A DNA stretch of 44,513 bases. Source: a virus. Location: IMG/VR virus record IMGVR_UViG_3300025889_000214, positions 1-44,513 of that record. One strand, given 5' to 3'. Position numbers and translations under genes: made by a program. The notes beneath the pieces were generated by a model. The model made no database searches, was not told where the DNA came from, and was given only the letters and a program-made list of their open reading frames with translations. Below are positions 35,377 through 42,352 of this stretch, in pieces (within the stretch, counting starts at the first letter, position 1; every line of letters begins with the position of its first letter).

Positions 35377-35640
35377 TTATTTTTCCCACTCTTTTTGAAG
35401 ATTTAATTTTTGCTGTTTGATTTCTTCCTTTGTTTCTTCAATGTGTTTTTTCACTAAATCTCCCGGTTTTCTACCTTTTTTGTCTTGAATTTTGATAAAA
35501 TGCCTATGAAAAGAAGGCACTTTTTCTACCTGACACTCTTCTTGTTCGCAATCTGGGTGTCTTTCAAGAGTTTCACTCATTTGATGACGATACTCGAAAA
35601 CAAATCCACAGATCTTGCAACAATAATCGTACTTAGGCAT
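35377..35640 (-). CDS. FmdB-like zinc-ribbon protein
   Basis: An 87-residue protein opening MPKYDYCCKICG, the signature of the FmdB/CxxC zinc-ribbon family (usually M-P-x-Y-x-Y-x-C-x-x-C-G). A second Cys pair near residues 32-37 (DCEQEEC) completes a probable zinc-binding site, with an HPDC element. The remainder is a Lys/Glu-rich helical tail. The family is annotated as regulatory from limited evidence; in phages the role is unclear. I chose the ATG at 35640 because it restores the family N-terminus and has ACGGAAG 6 bases upstream. An in-frame ATG at 35664 has an even stronger GGAGG at 9 bases and would add eight residues (MLEKRKNW), so both starts may be used. It overlaps the upstream gene by 8 bases. 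Confidence 0.8.
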   Translation of the reverse strand: MPKYDYCCKICGFVFEYRHQMSETLERHPDCEQEECQVEKVPSFHRHFIKIQDKKGRKPGDLVKKHIEETKEEIKQQKLNLQKEWEK

Positions 35641-35836
35641 CCAATTCTTCCGTTTTTCCAACATTTGAAAATTCCTCCAAGGTTTTACCTTTTGGAGGAT
35701 TATTAACGATCAAAAGTTCATTTTGATCTAGTTGGAAGTCAAAATCTTGCAAAACTGGGACAATGTCGGATTGTTCCAAGATTGAATTCTGAAGAGCCAG
35801 CATAAGGGCTCCCATAGCTTGTGGTGATAATTTCAT
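35633..35836 (-). CDS. Conserved-looking small phage protein, unknown
   Basis: This 67-residue protein begins MKLSPQAMGALMLALQNSIL and includes DIVPVLQDFDF and an NPPKGK turn. I recall very similar small proteins in many marine T4-like phages, but with no known function. It has a hydrophobic N-terminal helix and an acidic middle, and is too short for a recognisable domain. A clear AAAGGAGAAATAAA ribosome binding site precedes the ATG. It is the first gene after the sugar cassette, following a 44-base AT-rich gap, and it overlaps the zinc-ribbon gene by 8 bases. It therefore appears to head the small block that leads into the sigma factor and tail genes. Confidence 0.78.
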   Translation of the reverse strand: MKLSPQAMGALMLALQNSILEQSDIVPVLQDFDFQLDQNELLIVNNPPKGKTLEEFSNVGKTEELDA

Positions 35837-35880
35837 TTTATTTCTCCTTTATATTCAAATTTAAAATATATAAAAACATT

Positions 35881-37017
35881 TTACCTTATAATTCTCCCAT
35901 TCAAGCTTGAAGGTAAAATTCTGAATTCTCTTAGGTGGGCCCTGAATAGTCTCTCTGGGTAAAAGCAATTAATTTTATGGTATAAACTATTCAGCCAAAT
36001 TGGTACAAGATAAAATTTTCCATATTTTGGGAGCCTCAAGCCCATTGTGGAAATTAATTCTTGATTTTGTTTTCTCATGTTGTCATAGAGTTTTATACAA
36101 TTTTCATACAAACTAGCGTAATGATTCATATTTTTTGAACTTCCGTATGCAAACACATCACAAACATCACAAACATGATCTCCGGAGTGCTCTCCATCGA
36201 CACACAAATAACAGGAAGGGTGACCATGGTTAGAACATTCGTGATTTGGAACGTATATAACCTTCTTTTCTAAATTGTTCAATAAGTACGTAATATCCTC
36301 AAGGGGGATTGAATTGCTCAATGAATAATCCATTCTAATTTTAATAACTAAATCATATTCAAAACCCATTTTCATTTCATACTCTTTTTTCAACTCATTG
36401 CTTTGATAAATTGAAAACAATTGAGACATTACATACTTGGGCTCTGCTGAACCTAAAAACCCAACTTCTTCACTTCCATGCCCAACTGCATAAAGAAAAA
36501 AATCTTCCTCACCCTGTTCAAAATTGTTCAAAAATTTTGAGTTATTTTCTAGAATATAGGATTTTGGGCTAAAATATTCAACCAATTCTTTTTCAGAAAT
36601 TTTAGAACCATCATGTTTAGGCTTCGGCCCTACAGTTCTGGGTGAAACCTCCTCTTGAAACCCCATGTCGTCCCAAGTGTGTATGAAGAGATCTGCCTTA
36701 AATCTTTTTATTAAGTTCTCTAAAATTGTAGGAAAAGTTTTCTTATAATTACGAAGGTGGCCAGAGATGCAGACTGCCGTTTTGACACTGTGGGTTAAAG
36801 GTTGTTCCTGTGTTTTCATCAAAACATCAAATTTAGGATTTGAATCTTCCCGCAACCTATTAAAAAACTCCTCAGACTCCAAAAACTCTTGTTTTTTTTG
36901 TTCTCTTGTTTTATGCTTTGAGTCTATATGTGACTTATGATATTCCAACTCTTCCCGAGATGGTTGTCTATTCAACAAGTATTTGAAAATATTTAACAAA
37001 AATTGTTCATTATTCAC
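35881..37017 (-). CDS. Glycosyltransferase-like protein with DUF4214-like N-terminus
   Basis: A 378-residue product. Residues about 4-40 (FLLNIFKYLLNRQPSREELE) look like a DUF4214-type repeat, a helical module common in surface-polysaccharide proteins. From about residue 80 comes the GT-like core: AVCISGHLRNYKKTFPT, then ADLFIHTWDD, and KIRMDYS near 226-232 as a possible nucleotide-sugar metal site, then FAYGSSKNM. An unusual Cys/His-rich insert (about residues 259-286) contains five Cys and several His. Probably transfers a sugar in the glycan pathway encoded around it, acting in the cytoplasm. I chose GTG at 37017: GGAGG at 37026-37030 is 8 bases away, whereas it abuts the GTG at 37026. The 8-base overlap with the preceding gene also fits local style. 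Confidence 0.72.
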   Translation of the reverse strand: MNNEQFLLNIFKYLLNRQPSREELEYHKSHIDSKHKTREQKKQEFLESEEFFNRLREDSNPKFDVLMKTQEQPLTHSVKTAVCISGHLRNYKKTFPTILENLIKRFKADLFIHTWDDMGFQEEVSPRTVGPKPKHDGSKISEKELVEYFSPKSYILENNSKFLNNFEQGEEDFFLYAVGHGSEEVGFLGSAEPKYVMSQLFSIYQSNELKKEYEMKMGFEYDLVIKIRMDYSLSNSIPLEDITYLLNNLEKKVIYVPNHECSNHGHPSCYLCVDGEHSGDHVCDVCDVFAYGSSKNMNHYASLYENCIKLYDNMRKQNQELISTMGLRLPKYGKFYLVPIWLNSLYHKINCFYPERLFRAHLREFRILPSSLNGRIIR

Positions 37018-37828
37018 TTTTTCCACCTCCGATTAAGCCCCTAATGAAACATATAGATGATAGTATCTTCTCATATGAACAGCCTTTCATCTCAATTGAC
37101 AAAAACCCACTGTAGCAATCCTCCTTCAGTTGATCAACTATTTTATTATACTTGAGCGTTTCTCCACTGGTAACTGGCTCTAAAAATGGCGCGCTTAAAT
37201 GGATTCTGTCAATCTGATGGATGTCCTTGCACTTGTAATAAACATCTTCAAATCTTTCACCAGAAAGTTCTATACAAGCCGAATCTATATGTGGAACTAT
37301 GTTATTTCTATTGATTTTTCGCAATAAAGAAATATTTTGAGAAAAATTTGTAATAAAATTACAACCATAATGCTTTGGGTTTGCTTCAATTCCAATTACT
37401 ATGTTAAGACCCTCTTTGTATAAGAAGTTTGAAACTTTTTTTATAAAATTTATAAATTTCAACTCTGCCTCTGCACTTGTCATACCAACTGGCACTCTTC
37501 TACAGCGTGGTGAGCCAAAAACTAAATATTCACAATTGAGCCTTGCTGCTATTTGAAAAATTGTCTTCAAATGTTCAAAAACATCTTCCTCGTTGAGGAA
37601 TATATTAAGACTAGTGTTGTAAAACAAGCTTTGCATCGAAATAATTTTTATGCCTTTTTCACTTGCTTTGTTCATGAAGTTATCAACCAAAGAAAAATCT
37701 ACATTTTTAATTGATGGCACTATCTTTGTTGGAGCTACCTCTACAAAACTAACACCATTCTCCGAACACATGTTCAAAAACAACTCTTGTTTCCCACTCC
37801 AGCAAATATTTGATAAACATAAATTCAT
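37010..37828 (-). CDS. Xylose isomerase-like TIM-barrel sugar isomerase/epimerase
   Basis: Predicted metal-dependent sugar or sugar-phosphate isomerase/epimerase. The 272-residue length is typical of the AP-endonuclease/xylose-isomerase-like barrel family. Metal ligands are in the order and spacing expected: Glu148 in VIGIEANPKH, Asp182 in PHIDSAC, His210 in RIHLSAP and Glu246 in LSIEMKG. These correspond to the Glu/Asp/His/Glu set of D-tagatose 3-epimerase-type enzymes. The start is ATG, overlapping the preceding stop by 4 bases, so it is translationally coupled to the SDR gene. Together with the SDR and FAD oxidoreductase genes it probably makes or modifies a sugar used by the nearby glycosyltransferases. 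The substrate cannot be read from sequence. An endonuclease IV function is unlikely because that family needs more metal ligands. Confidence 0.82.
   Translation of the reverse strand: MNLCLSNICWSGKQELFLNMCSENGVSFVEVAPTKIVPSIKNVDFSLVDNFMNKASEKGIKIISMQSLFYNTSLNIFLNEEDVFEHLKTIFQIAARLNCEYLVFGSPRCRRVPVGMTSAEAELKFINFIKKVSNFLYKEGLNIVIGIEANPKHYGCNFITNFSQNISLLRKINRNNIVPHIDSACIELSGERFEDVYYKCKDIHQIDRIHLSAPFLEPVTSGETLKYNKIVDQLKEDCYSGFLSIEMKGCSYEKILSSICFIRGLIGGGKSE
37026..37030 (-). promoter_or_regulatory. Ribosome binding site deciding the GTG start at 37017
   Basis: GGAGG on the minus strand, 8 bases from the GTG at 37017-37015 but overlapping the in-frame GTG at 37026-37024. It supports the shorter protein. 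Confidence 0.6.
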
Positions 37829-38613
37829 TTTAACACACCTATGTCAGTCTGTTGTGAAAGAAATTGTTTAAATTGATTTTTAAACTTTTCATCCCCACTG
37901 ATATACCCATCGCATCTTCCAAATATTTTAGAATATTTTGTTTTGACGTTGTATGATAACTTGTTTCCGAAAAAGCATTTATCTTTCTTTTGTGGGAAAT
38001 AGGTTTTAACAATCTTCTCAGTTAAAATTGGTTTCGGAGCAAAGTTGAACTTCTCAACACCACTGGCCTCTAGAATACTCAGGTCAAAAGATAAATTTGA
38101 AACATCATACCATTGAAATCTAGAATTAAGGTTGATCTTTTGTAAATTGTTATCATTTAATAGATCAAAAATATAGTTTTTTTTCAGACCTTCCCCATAC
38201 AGTGCAGGGAGCCTAACTACGAGATGTTTTTCAAACAATTGTTCAACTGTTTTTTCTATTTTTGCCCTATTTCTTCCATATGTATCATTAGCAGACCCCA
38301 AGCAAGAATCTTCGTCAACATGATTAGGATCGCTGTAGACATCAATTGTGGATAGTAAAATAAACTTGTCTGTTTTCACCTTTCTAATCACATCAATTAG
38401 TCTAGTTACATGCTTATCGTCTTCTAAGGGGAACTTATTCGCTTTCCATTTGACTGCACTTGGGGCAGCGCAATAAACTTTTTCGAATTCCTCTTCTACT
38501 ATATCATCAATGTTTTTCGTGTTGTATTTAAATTTAAAATCAATCTGTTGGCATAGATTTGTACCAACAAAGCCTGTATGTCCTATTATAGCTATTTTTC
38601 CCTGTTGTTTCAT
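37825..38613 (-). CDS. Extended SDR family epimerase/dehydratase-like reductase, YxxxR variant
   Basis: Predicted NAD(P)-dependent nucleotide-sugar epimerase, dehydratase or reductase. The Rossmann dinucleotide-binding motif GHTGFVG is at residues 11-17 and a strand ending LLSTIDVY at about 86-93 carries the usual Ser/Thr. The catalytic Tyr is in DTYGRNRAKIE (Tyr112), but the position that is normally Lys (YxxxK) is Arg116; Lys118 is two residues further. VVRLPALYGEG near 132-142 matches the conserved R-x-x-x-x-Y-G-P-like element. At 262 residues it is short for an extended SDR (usually 300-350), mainly in the C-terminal substrate domain. Its ATG follows the stop of the FAD oxidoreductase gene directly. 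Either an Arg-tolerant active enzyme or an altered-activity homologue. Confidence 0.8.
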   Translation of the reverse strand: MKQQGKIAIIGHTGFVGTNLCQQIDFKFKYNTKNIDDIVEEEFEKVYCAAPSAVKWKANKFPLEDDKHVTRLIDVIRKVKTDKFILLSTIDVYSDPNHVDEDSCLGSANDTYGRNRAKIEKTVEQLFEKHLVVRLPALYGEGLKKNYIFDLLNDNNLQKINLNSRFQWYDVSNLSFDLSILEASGVEKFNFAPKPILTEKIVKTYFPQKKDKCFFGNKLSYNVKTKYSKIFGRCDGYISGDEKFKNQFKQFLSQQTDIGVLK

Positions 38614-39660
38614 TTATTTAATAAAGTTCCTTATCTCAATGGCAATATCGGTTACTGCGCTTATTTTTCCGGCGATAACAGTTATATCATTTTTATTCAT
38701 GATACAATAAGAACCTCTATAAGCTCCCACGTCTTCTAAAATTTTACACTTTTGACTAACTCGACACCCAACTAGTTCATAATTTTTTAATTTAATATGT
38801 TTTTTTGATTCTTTAATTATTTTGAGAGATATAGTTTCTATATCTCTCTCAGTTAAATCTTTCTGTATCTTGTATAAGAACTTACTATCATAAGACTTAA
38901 AAAATGGGGTGTATAGAACGTTTGATATGCTAAAAATATCTTTTTTACTCGTACCATACAGGGAACAAAAATTTCCGTCCATAATTGTTATACTTTTATT
39001 AAAAAATTCTTGTTCAAACACTTTAATAAGCGGAACAAAACACAATTCATGTTTAACTTTTAAACATGAATTGCCTCTTTCTAGTAGGATTTCAGGATTA
39101 GTATAGGTACAATTTATCACAAAATTAAATTCAAGGTTCAATTTAGACTTATCAAGTATCTCTGTGTTTGTGTGAATTTTTATATTACTTCTTTGATATA
39201 TTGTTTTTTTTATTATATTTTTTAACTTTTTGAGATTAATTTTTTTTTCTTTTGTTTTTAATATTCCTTCAATATTACTTGGGTTAGCAAATAAATTGCT
39301 ATATTCTTCTACACTCTCTTCAGAGAATTCTAATCCATGTTCTCTCATTTTTAAGACATAATCAGAATAATTTATGAGACTATCTTTGTGAATTACATAG
39401 AGATTATGTGGCACATCCTCTATCGCGTCTTCGAACTCTGTTACAAACTTTGAAAAACAATCTCGTGATTGTTTAATTGTGAAATCACACCGTGGATAAT
39501 GAAATCCCTTGTGCAGACGCTGTTGATTGTTTGATATAGCTTCTTGTAGAATATCTTCGTTTTTTTCATAAACATGCACCTCGTCTGCAACATCTGAAAG
39601 GAATATAGACAAGTAACACCCATAAAAACCACCACCAATAATTGCTATTTTATTATTCAA
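38614..39660 (-). CDS. FAD-dependent oxidoreductase (DAO/glycine oxidase-like)
   Basis: Predicted flavoprotein oxidoreductase of 348 residues. The N-terminal FAD-binding fingerprint is IAIIGGGFYGCYLSIFLS at residues 5-22, followed by a VHVYEK strand end (Glu binding ribose). NQQRLHKGFHYPRC near 45-58 resembles the R-x-H-x-G-Y segment of DAO-family enzymes. The FVINCTYTNPE segment is the typical second FAD contact, and the C-terminus has a GAYRGSY element. No substrate is evident; with the neighbouring genes, oxidation of a sugar or amino-sugar is possible. The start is TTG at 39660: no ATG is available before the GGG motif, and an AGGA lies 10 bases upstream. The gene is very AT-rich (only 7 G/C in 39181-39240) and contains two perfect hairpins. 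Confidence 0.78.
   Translation of the reverse strand: MNNKIAIIGGGFYGCYLSIFLSDVADEVHVYEKNEDILQEAISNNQQRLHKGFHYPRCDFTIKQSRDCFSKFVTEFEDAIEDVPHNLYVIHKDSLINYSDYVLKMREHGLEFSEESVEEYSNLFANPSNIEGILKTKEKKINLKKLKNIIKKTIYQRSNIKIHTNTEILDKSKLNLEFNFVINCTYTNPEILLERGNSCLKVKHELCFVPLIKVFEQEFFNKSITIMDGNFCSLYGTSKKDIFSISNVLYTPFFKSYDSKFLYKIQKDLTERDIETISLKIIKESKKHIKLKNYELVGCRVSQKCKILEDVGAYRGSYCIMNKNDITVIAGKISAVTDIAIEIRNFIK
38824..38848 (-). repeat. Perfect 10-bp hairpin inside the FAD oxidoreductase gene
   Basis: Arms 38824-38833 (GAGAGATATA) and 38839-38848 (TATATCTCTC) pair perfectly around a 5-base loop. Neither side is followed by a T-run in the direction of transcription, so it is not a standard terminator. 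It lies in codons for a DIETIS segment. Confidence 0.7.
39043..39073 (-). repeat. Perfect 14-bp hairpin inside the FAD oxidoreductase gene
   Basis: Arms 39043-39056 (CAATTCATGTTTAA) and 39060-39073 (TTAAACATGAATTG) are perfectly complementary with a 3-base loop. On the minus-strand transcript the stem is followed by UGUUUUGUU, a weak U-rich stretch. It could act as an attenuator or mRNA-stability element, but it is within coding sequence. Confidence 0.75.
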
Positions 39661-39678
39661 AAATTTATGTTCCTATGT

Positions 39679-40353
39679 TTATTTATAAAGCTTTTTAATG
39701 TCTTCTAAAAAATTAATTTCCAAGTATTTCTTGTACTGTATGCCGTCTTCCAACATAAGGCTATCTACTCGTTCGTATTGTTTGTCTAGTTTAGACTTTC
39801 CTAAAGAATGATGCATATGTTCTATCAAAACATCGCTAAAATACTTGAGACACCCTAATTTGTTACCTAGTTCAAGCCAAAAATTATCAGCATACATGTG
39901 CTTTAAACAAGGTGGTGCAAAATATCCTAGCTTCTTAATTGTTTTAGAGGTTATAAAAACAGACGTTGGTAGGTGATTGTTTGGATTACCATCATCCCCA
40001 AAGCATATACTGTTGTCCATTCCTCTTGCCTGATCCAAAAATTTCTCTTCCCATCCGGGCGTTCTAAAGCGATGGTCATCCCCCATAAAAAAGAAATATT
40101 TATAATCATCAACATATTTCATTGATAGCAAATTAATCTTTGGGACGAGGTTTAAATTTTGGTTAATATCATAAATAACATCACTGTATCTAGGTTGGTA
40201 ATAGTGATGATCATCTTCATCCAAACCCAAGAGAACATCAGAGGCTCCAGAAGTTGTAACTTTCCAAGATTCAATTAAATCTTTTATGCTCCTATTCCTA
40301 ATACCCCCGGAAGATCTGGAAGGAATTATAATTAATATTTCTTTCTTACTCAT
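39679..40353 (-). CDS. GT-A glycosyltransferase-like protein
   Basis: Probably a small inverting/retaining sugar transferase. In 224 residues it has LLGLDEDDHH near 41-50 and FFMGDDHRFRTPGWE near 88-102, the latter being the nucleotide-sugar/metal-binding DxD-type motif in the usual place at the end of a strand. The C-terminal CLKHMYADNFWLELG and LIEHMHHSLGKS contain the Asp/Glu and His residues that in such enzymes help catalysis and metal binding. I recall this compact form, with GDDHR, in marine phages and surface-polysaccharide loci. Its ATG overlaps the stop of the upstream bidomain glycosyltransferase by 8 bases. Its stop codon coincides with a TATAAATA box for the next gene. The acceptor is unknown. 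Confidence 0.75.
   Translation of the reverse strand: MSKKEILIIIPSRSSGGIRNRSIKDLIESWKVTTSGASDVLLGLDEDDHHYYQPRYSDVIYDINQNLNLVPKINLLSMKYVDDYKYFFFMGDDHRFRTPGWEEKFLDQARGMDNSICFGDDGNPNNHLPTSVFITSKTIKKLGYFAPPCLKHMYADNFWLELGNKLGCLKYFSDVLIEHMHHSLGKSKLDKQYERVDSLMLEDGIQYKKYLEINFLEDIKKLYK
39680..39687 (-). promoter_or_regulatory. Candidate T4-like late promoter TATAAATA
   Basis: Exact TATAAATA on the minus strand, the consensus late box recognised by T4 gp55 with polymerase. It overlaps the stop of the glycosyltransferase gene and lies 19 bases before the TTG start of the FAD oxidoreductase. The predicted start near 39674 would put the AGGA at the very 5' end, so the match may be chance in AT-rich DNA. 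Confidence 0.35.
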
Positions 40354-42352
40354 CTTGATTTAAACCCTCTAGTAAAAAATTATAATCATTATCTTTCTCT
40401 CTGAATAGGAATATAGACATGCCCTCTTTTAATATATCTTTTTTAATTGTTAGTTTATTCATGCCGTTGTCGTATTCAGTATATGAATCGTCATTGTGCC
40501 AAACTGTTGCTGACGAGTTAAAGTTTAATAGATATTTTTTTAATTTTAGATCAAAGCTATATCTCACGTCCTCCGGAATTCCCTCTGTAGGGCGATCGGC
40601 ATGGACCAAGCACTCCTCGTCCCACTTAACACTTTCGAAAACATCTTTCCTAACAAGAAAAAACCCACTAGTTTGATAAATTTCTGAATCATAAACGCTG
40701 TGATCATAATCGACTAAGCGGTGTGGGTTTAAGGTAGCTCTATCCCAACACCTAGTGCCATCAGGCGATAGAAGCTTATTCCCTAAAACATCCCAACTAT
40801 TTTTATCATTATAACTTAAAAAATCATTCAGCCATCCCCGACCAAGTAAAATATCATCATCACACCAAGCAATAACATCAAAAACAGACGCTTTCCCGGC
40901 TTCATTTCTAAGCAGGGCGACCTTCCTAGAGTGGGCCTCTTCTGTTTTGTCAATAAGGGTGATACCATCAATATCTTTAAACGGCTCAATATCACCGCAC
41001 ATTACAATTTCATGAGGAAACTCTTTCATCTCGTTTTTAATTGACTTAATAGTCAATAGAGTTTTTTCGACTCTTTTTCCGTTGGTTGGAATACAGAAGG
41101 AAATGCCTTCAACTTTTTGTGGCTTTTTCGAAACATTCTTAAAAAGAGAGTCCGCCAAATAATTCAACCTTTTGTCCTCTTCAAACTCTTTCAGAAGCCA
41201 TTTTCTTAGTCTTTTCGCCTTAGCATGATAAATGCCATACATTTTCACGACATCTCGCAACCTTGAAACATAAGAAAACCTTTTTGGGAAAGCCCAAAGA
41301 GAGTCCCTAATCAAAACAGGCTCCCAAACAGCCTCTTCTTGCACCGGCTTTAGATCATAGTCAACCTTCAAGAAGTGAGCTTTTTTCTTTCCTTTGTCGT
41401 CTGGGGCGTAAAGAAAATCAACCACACCGCCCCAATCAGGGGCGATCACTGGAAGTCCATAATAGGCCGCTTCAAAAACCGGAAGACCAAAACCTTCACC
41501 ATGAGCCAAGTTAATAAAGCATTTAACTTTTTGATGTTGGTAAAGTGCTGAAAGTTCTTCTTCGGTCATATCTCCGTGAAGATAATAAACAGAGCATTCT
41601 CGGTCTTCAAAGTCTTTGAGAATGTGATTGATTCTTTGCTCAAACTTTTCTCGATCCATCACACAGTTTTTGGCAAAGTTTCCTTTTAGAATCAAACCGT
41701 AAGGCTTGTCTTGAAACTCTTCAAGCCACCAGCGAACAGTATTTTCCAAGTTCTTTCTTGGAGACCATTGCGCATTGCAAAGAAAGTTGAAATCGTGCTT
41801 GAAATCAAGTTCCAAAAACTCCGGACAAGGAGTAGCTTTACGAACAGGGTAGTGTGTCACTTCCACAGGAGTTTCATTTCTAAAAACAATCTCTTGTCCA
41901 GTTTGTGGATGTTGAAACTTGTATACAGTGTTGTCAAAAGCATATTTTGTATGCTCTGAAACGACCAGAATCTTATCCATTAGATTGCTTTTCTCAACCC
42001 ATTGTGGGGACATTTTAGTTGTTTCAGTGCCGGCTGTGCATCCAATATTGACAGCAGCTAGCTTCTCCCATTCTTGCGGGATGGTAACTTGAAGCGAAAC
42101 ATCAAAATGAACATGTTGTCCTGCTTTCTTGGCACCTTCAAGCATCAAAACAGTTTTCTTAATGGCCTCGTCAATATATTGCCTTTCTTCATTGTTTTCC
42201 CAAATCCAGCCGGTATCACCCCAGCGAATATTCAAGATATAAATGTCGAAAAGCTCTTCCTTGCTTCGCAGAGCACGAAGAACAAAGCGAGCGTGTTCTC
42301 CATATCCAGATCGGCTCAACATTGGAGCTTTAATCAAAACTTTCTTTTTCAT
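40346..42352 (-). CDS. Two-domain glycosyltransferase (GT4 + GT2)
   Basis: The 668-residue protein joins two transferases. The N-terminal part (about 1-400) is GT-B/GT4-like: KAPMLSRSGYGEHARFVLRA at the start, NAQWSPRKNLENTVRWWLEE near 193-212, and the donor-binding E-x7-E motif in HGEGFGLPVFEA near 284-295. The C-terminal part (about 416-668) is a GT-A/GT2-like domain: ISFCIPTNGKRVEKTL at 417-432 and AWCDDDILLGRGW near 495-507 with the DDD metal motif. It probably adds two successive sugars. The start ATG at 42352 is chosen because it overlaps the preceding stop as TAATG with AAAGAGG 7 bases upstream; an in-frame ATG 24 bases earlier lies in the previous gene. Codon composition is GC-richer in the first domain than in the second. 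Confidence 0.85.
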   Translation of the reverse strand: MKKKVLIKAPMLSRSGYGEHARFVLRALRSKEELFDIYILNIRWGDTGWIWENNEERQYIDEAIKKTVLMLEGAKKAGQHVHFDVSLQVTIPQEWEKLAAVNIGCTAGTETTKMSPQWVEKSNLMDKILVVSEHTKYAFDNTVYKFQHPQTGQEIVFRNETPVEVTHYPVRKATPCPEFLELDFKHDFNFLCNAQWSPRKNLENTVRWWLEEFQDKPYGLILKGNFAKNCVMDREKFEQRINHILKDFEDRECSVYYLHGDMTEEELSALYQHQKVKCFINLAHGEGFGLPVFEAAYYGLPVIAPDWGGVVDFLYAPDDKGKKKAHFLKVDYDLKPVQEEAVWEPVLIRDSLWAFPKRFSYVSRLRDVVKMYGIYHAKAKRLRKWLLKEFEEDKRLNYLADSLFKNVSKKPQKVEGISFCIPTNGKRVEKTLLTIKSIKNEMKEFPHEIVMCGDIEPFKDIDGITLIDKTEEAHSRKVALLRNEAGKASVFDVIAWCDDDILLGRGWLNDFLSYNDKNSWDVLGNKLLSPDGTRCWDRATLNPHRLVDYDHSVYDSEIYQTSGFFLVRKDVFESVKWDEECLVHADRPTEGIPEDVRYSFDLKLKKYLLNFNSSATVWHNDDSYTEYDNGMNKLTIKKDILKEGMSIFLFREKDNDYNFLLEGLNQDE

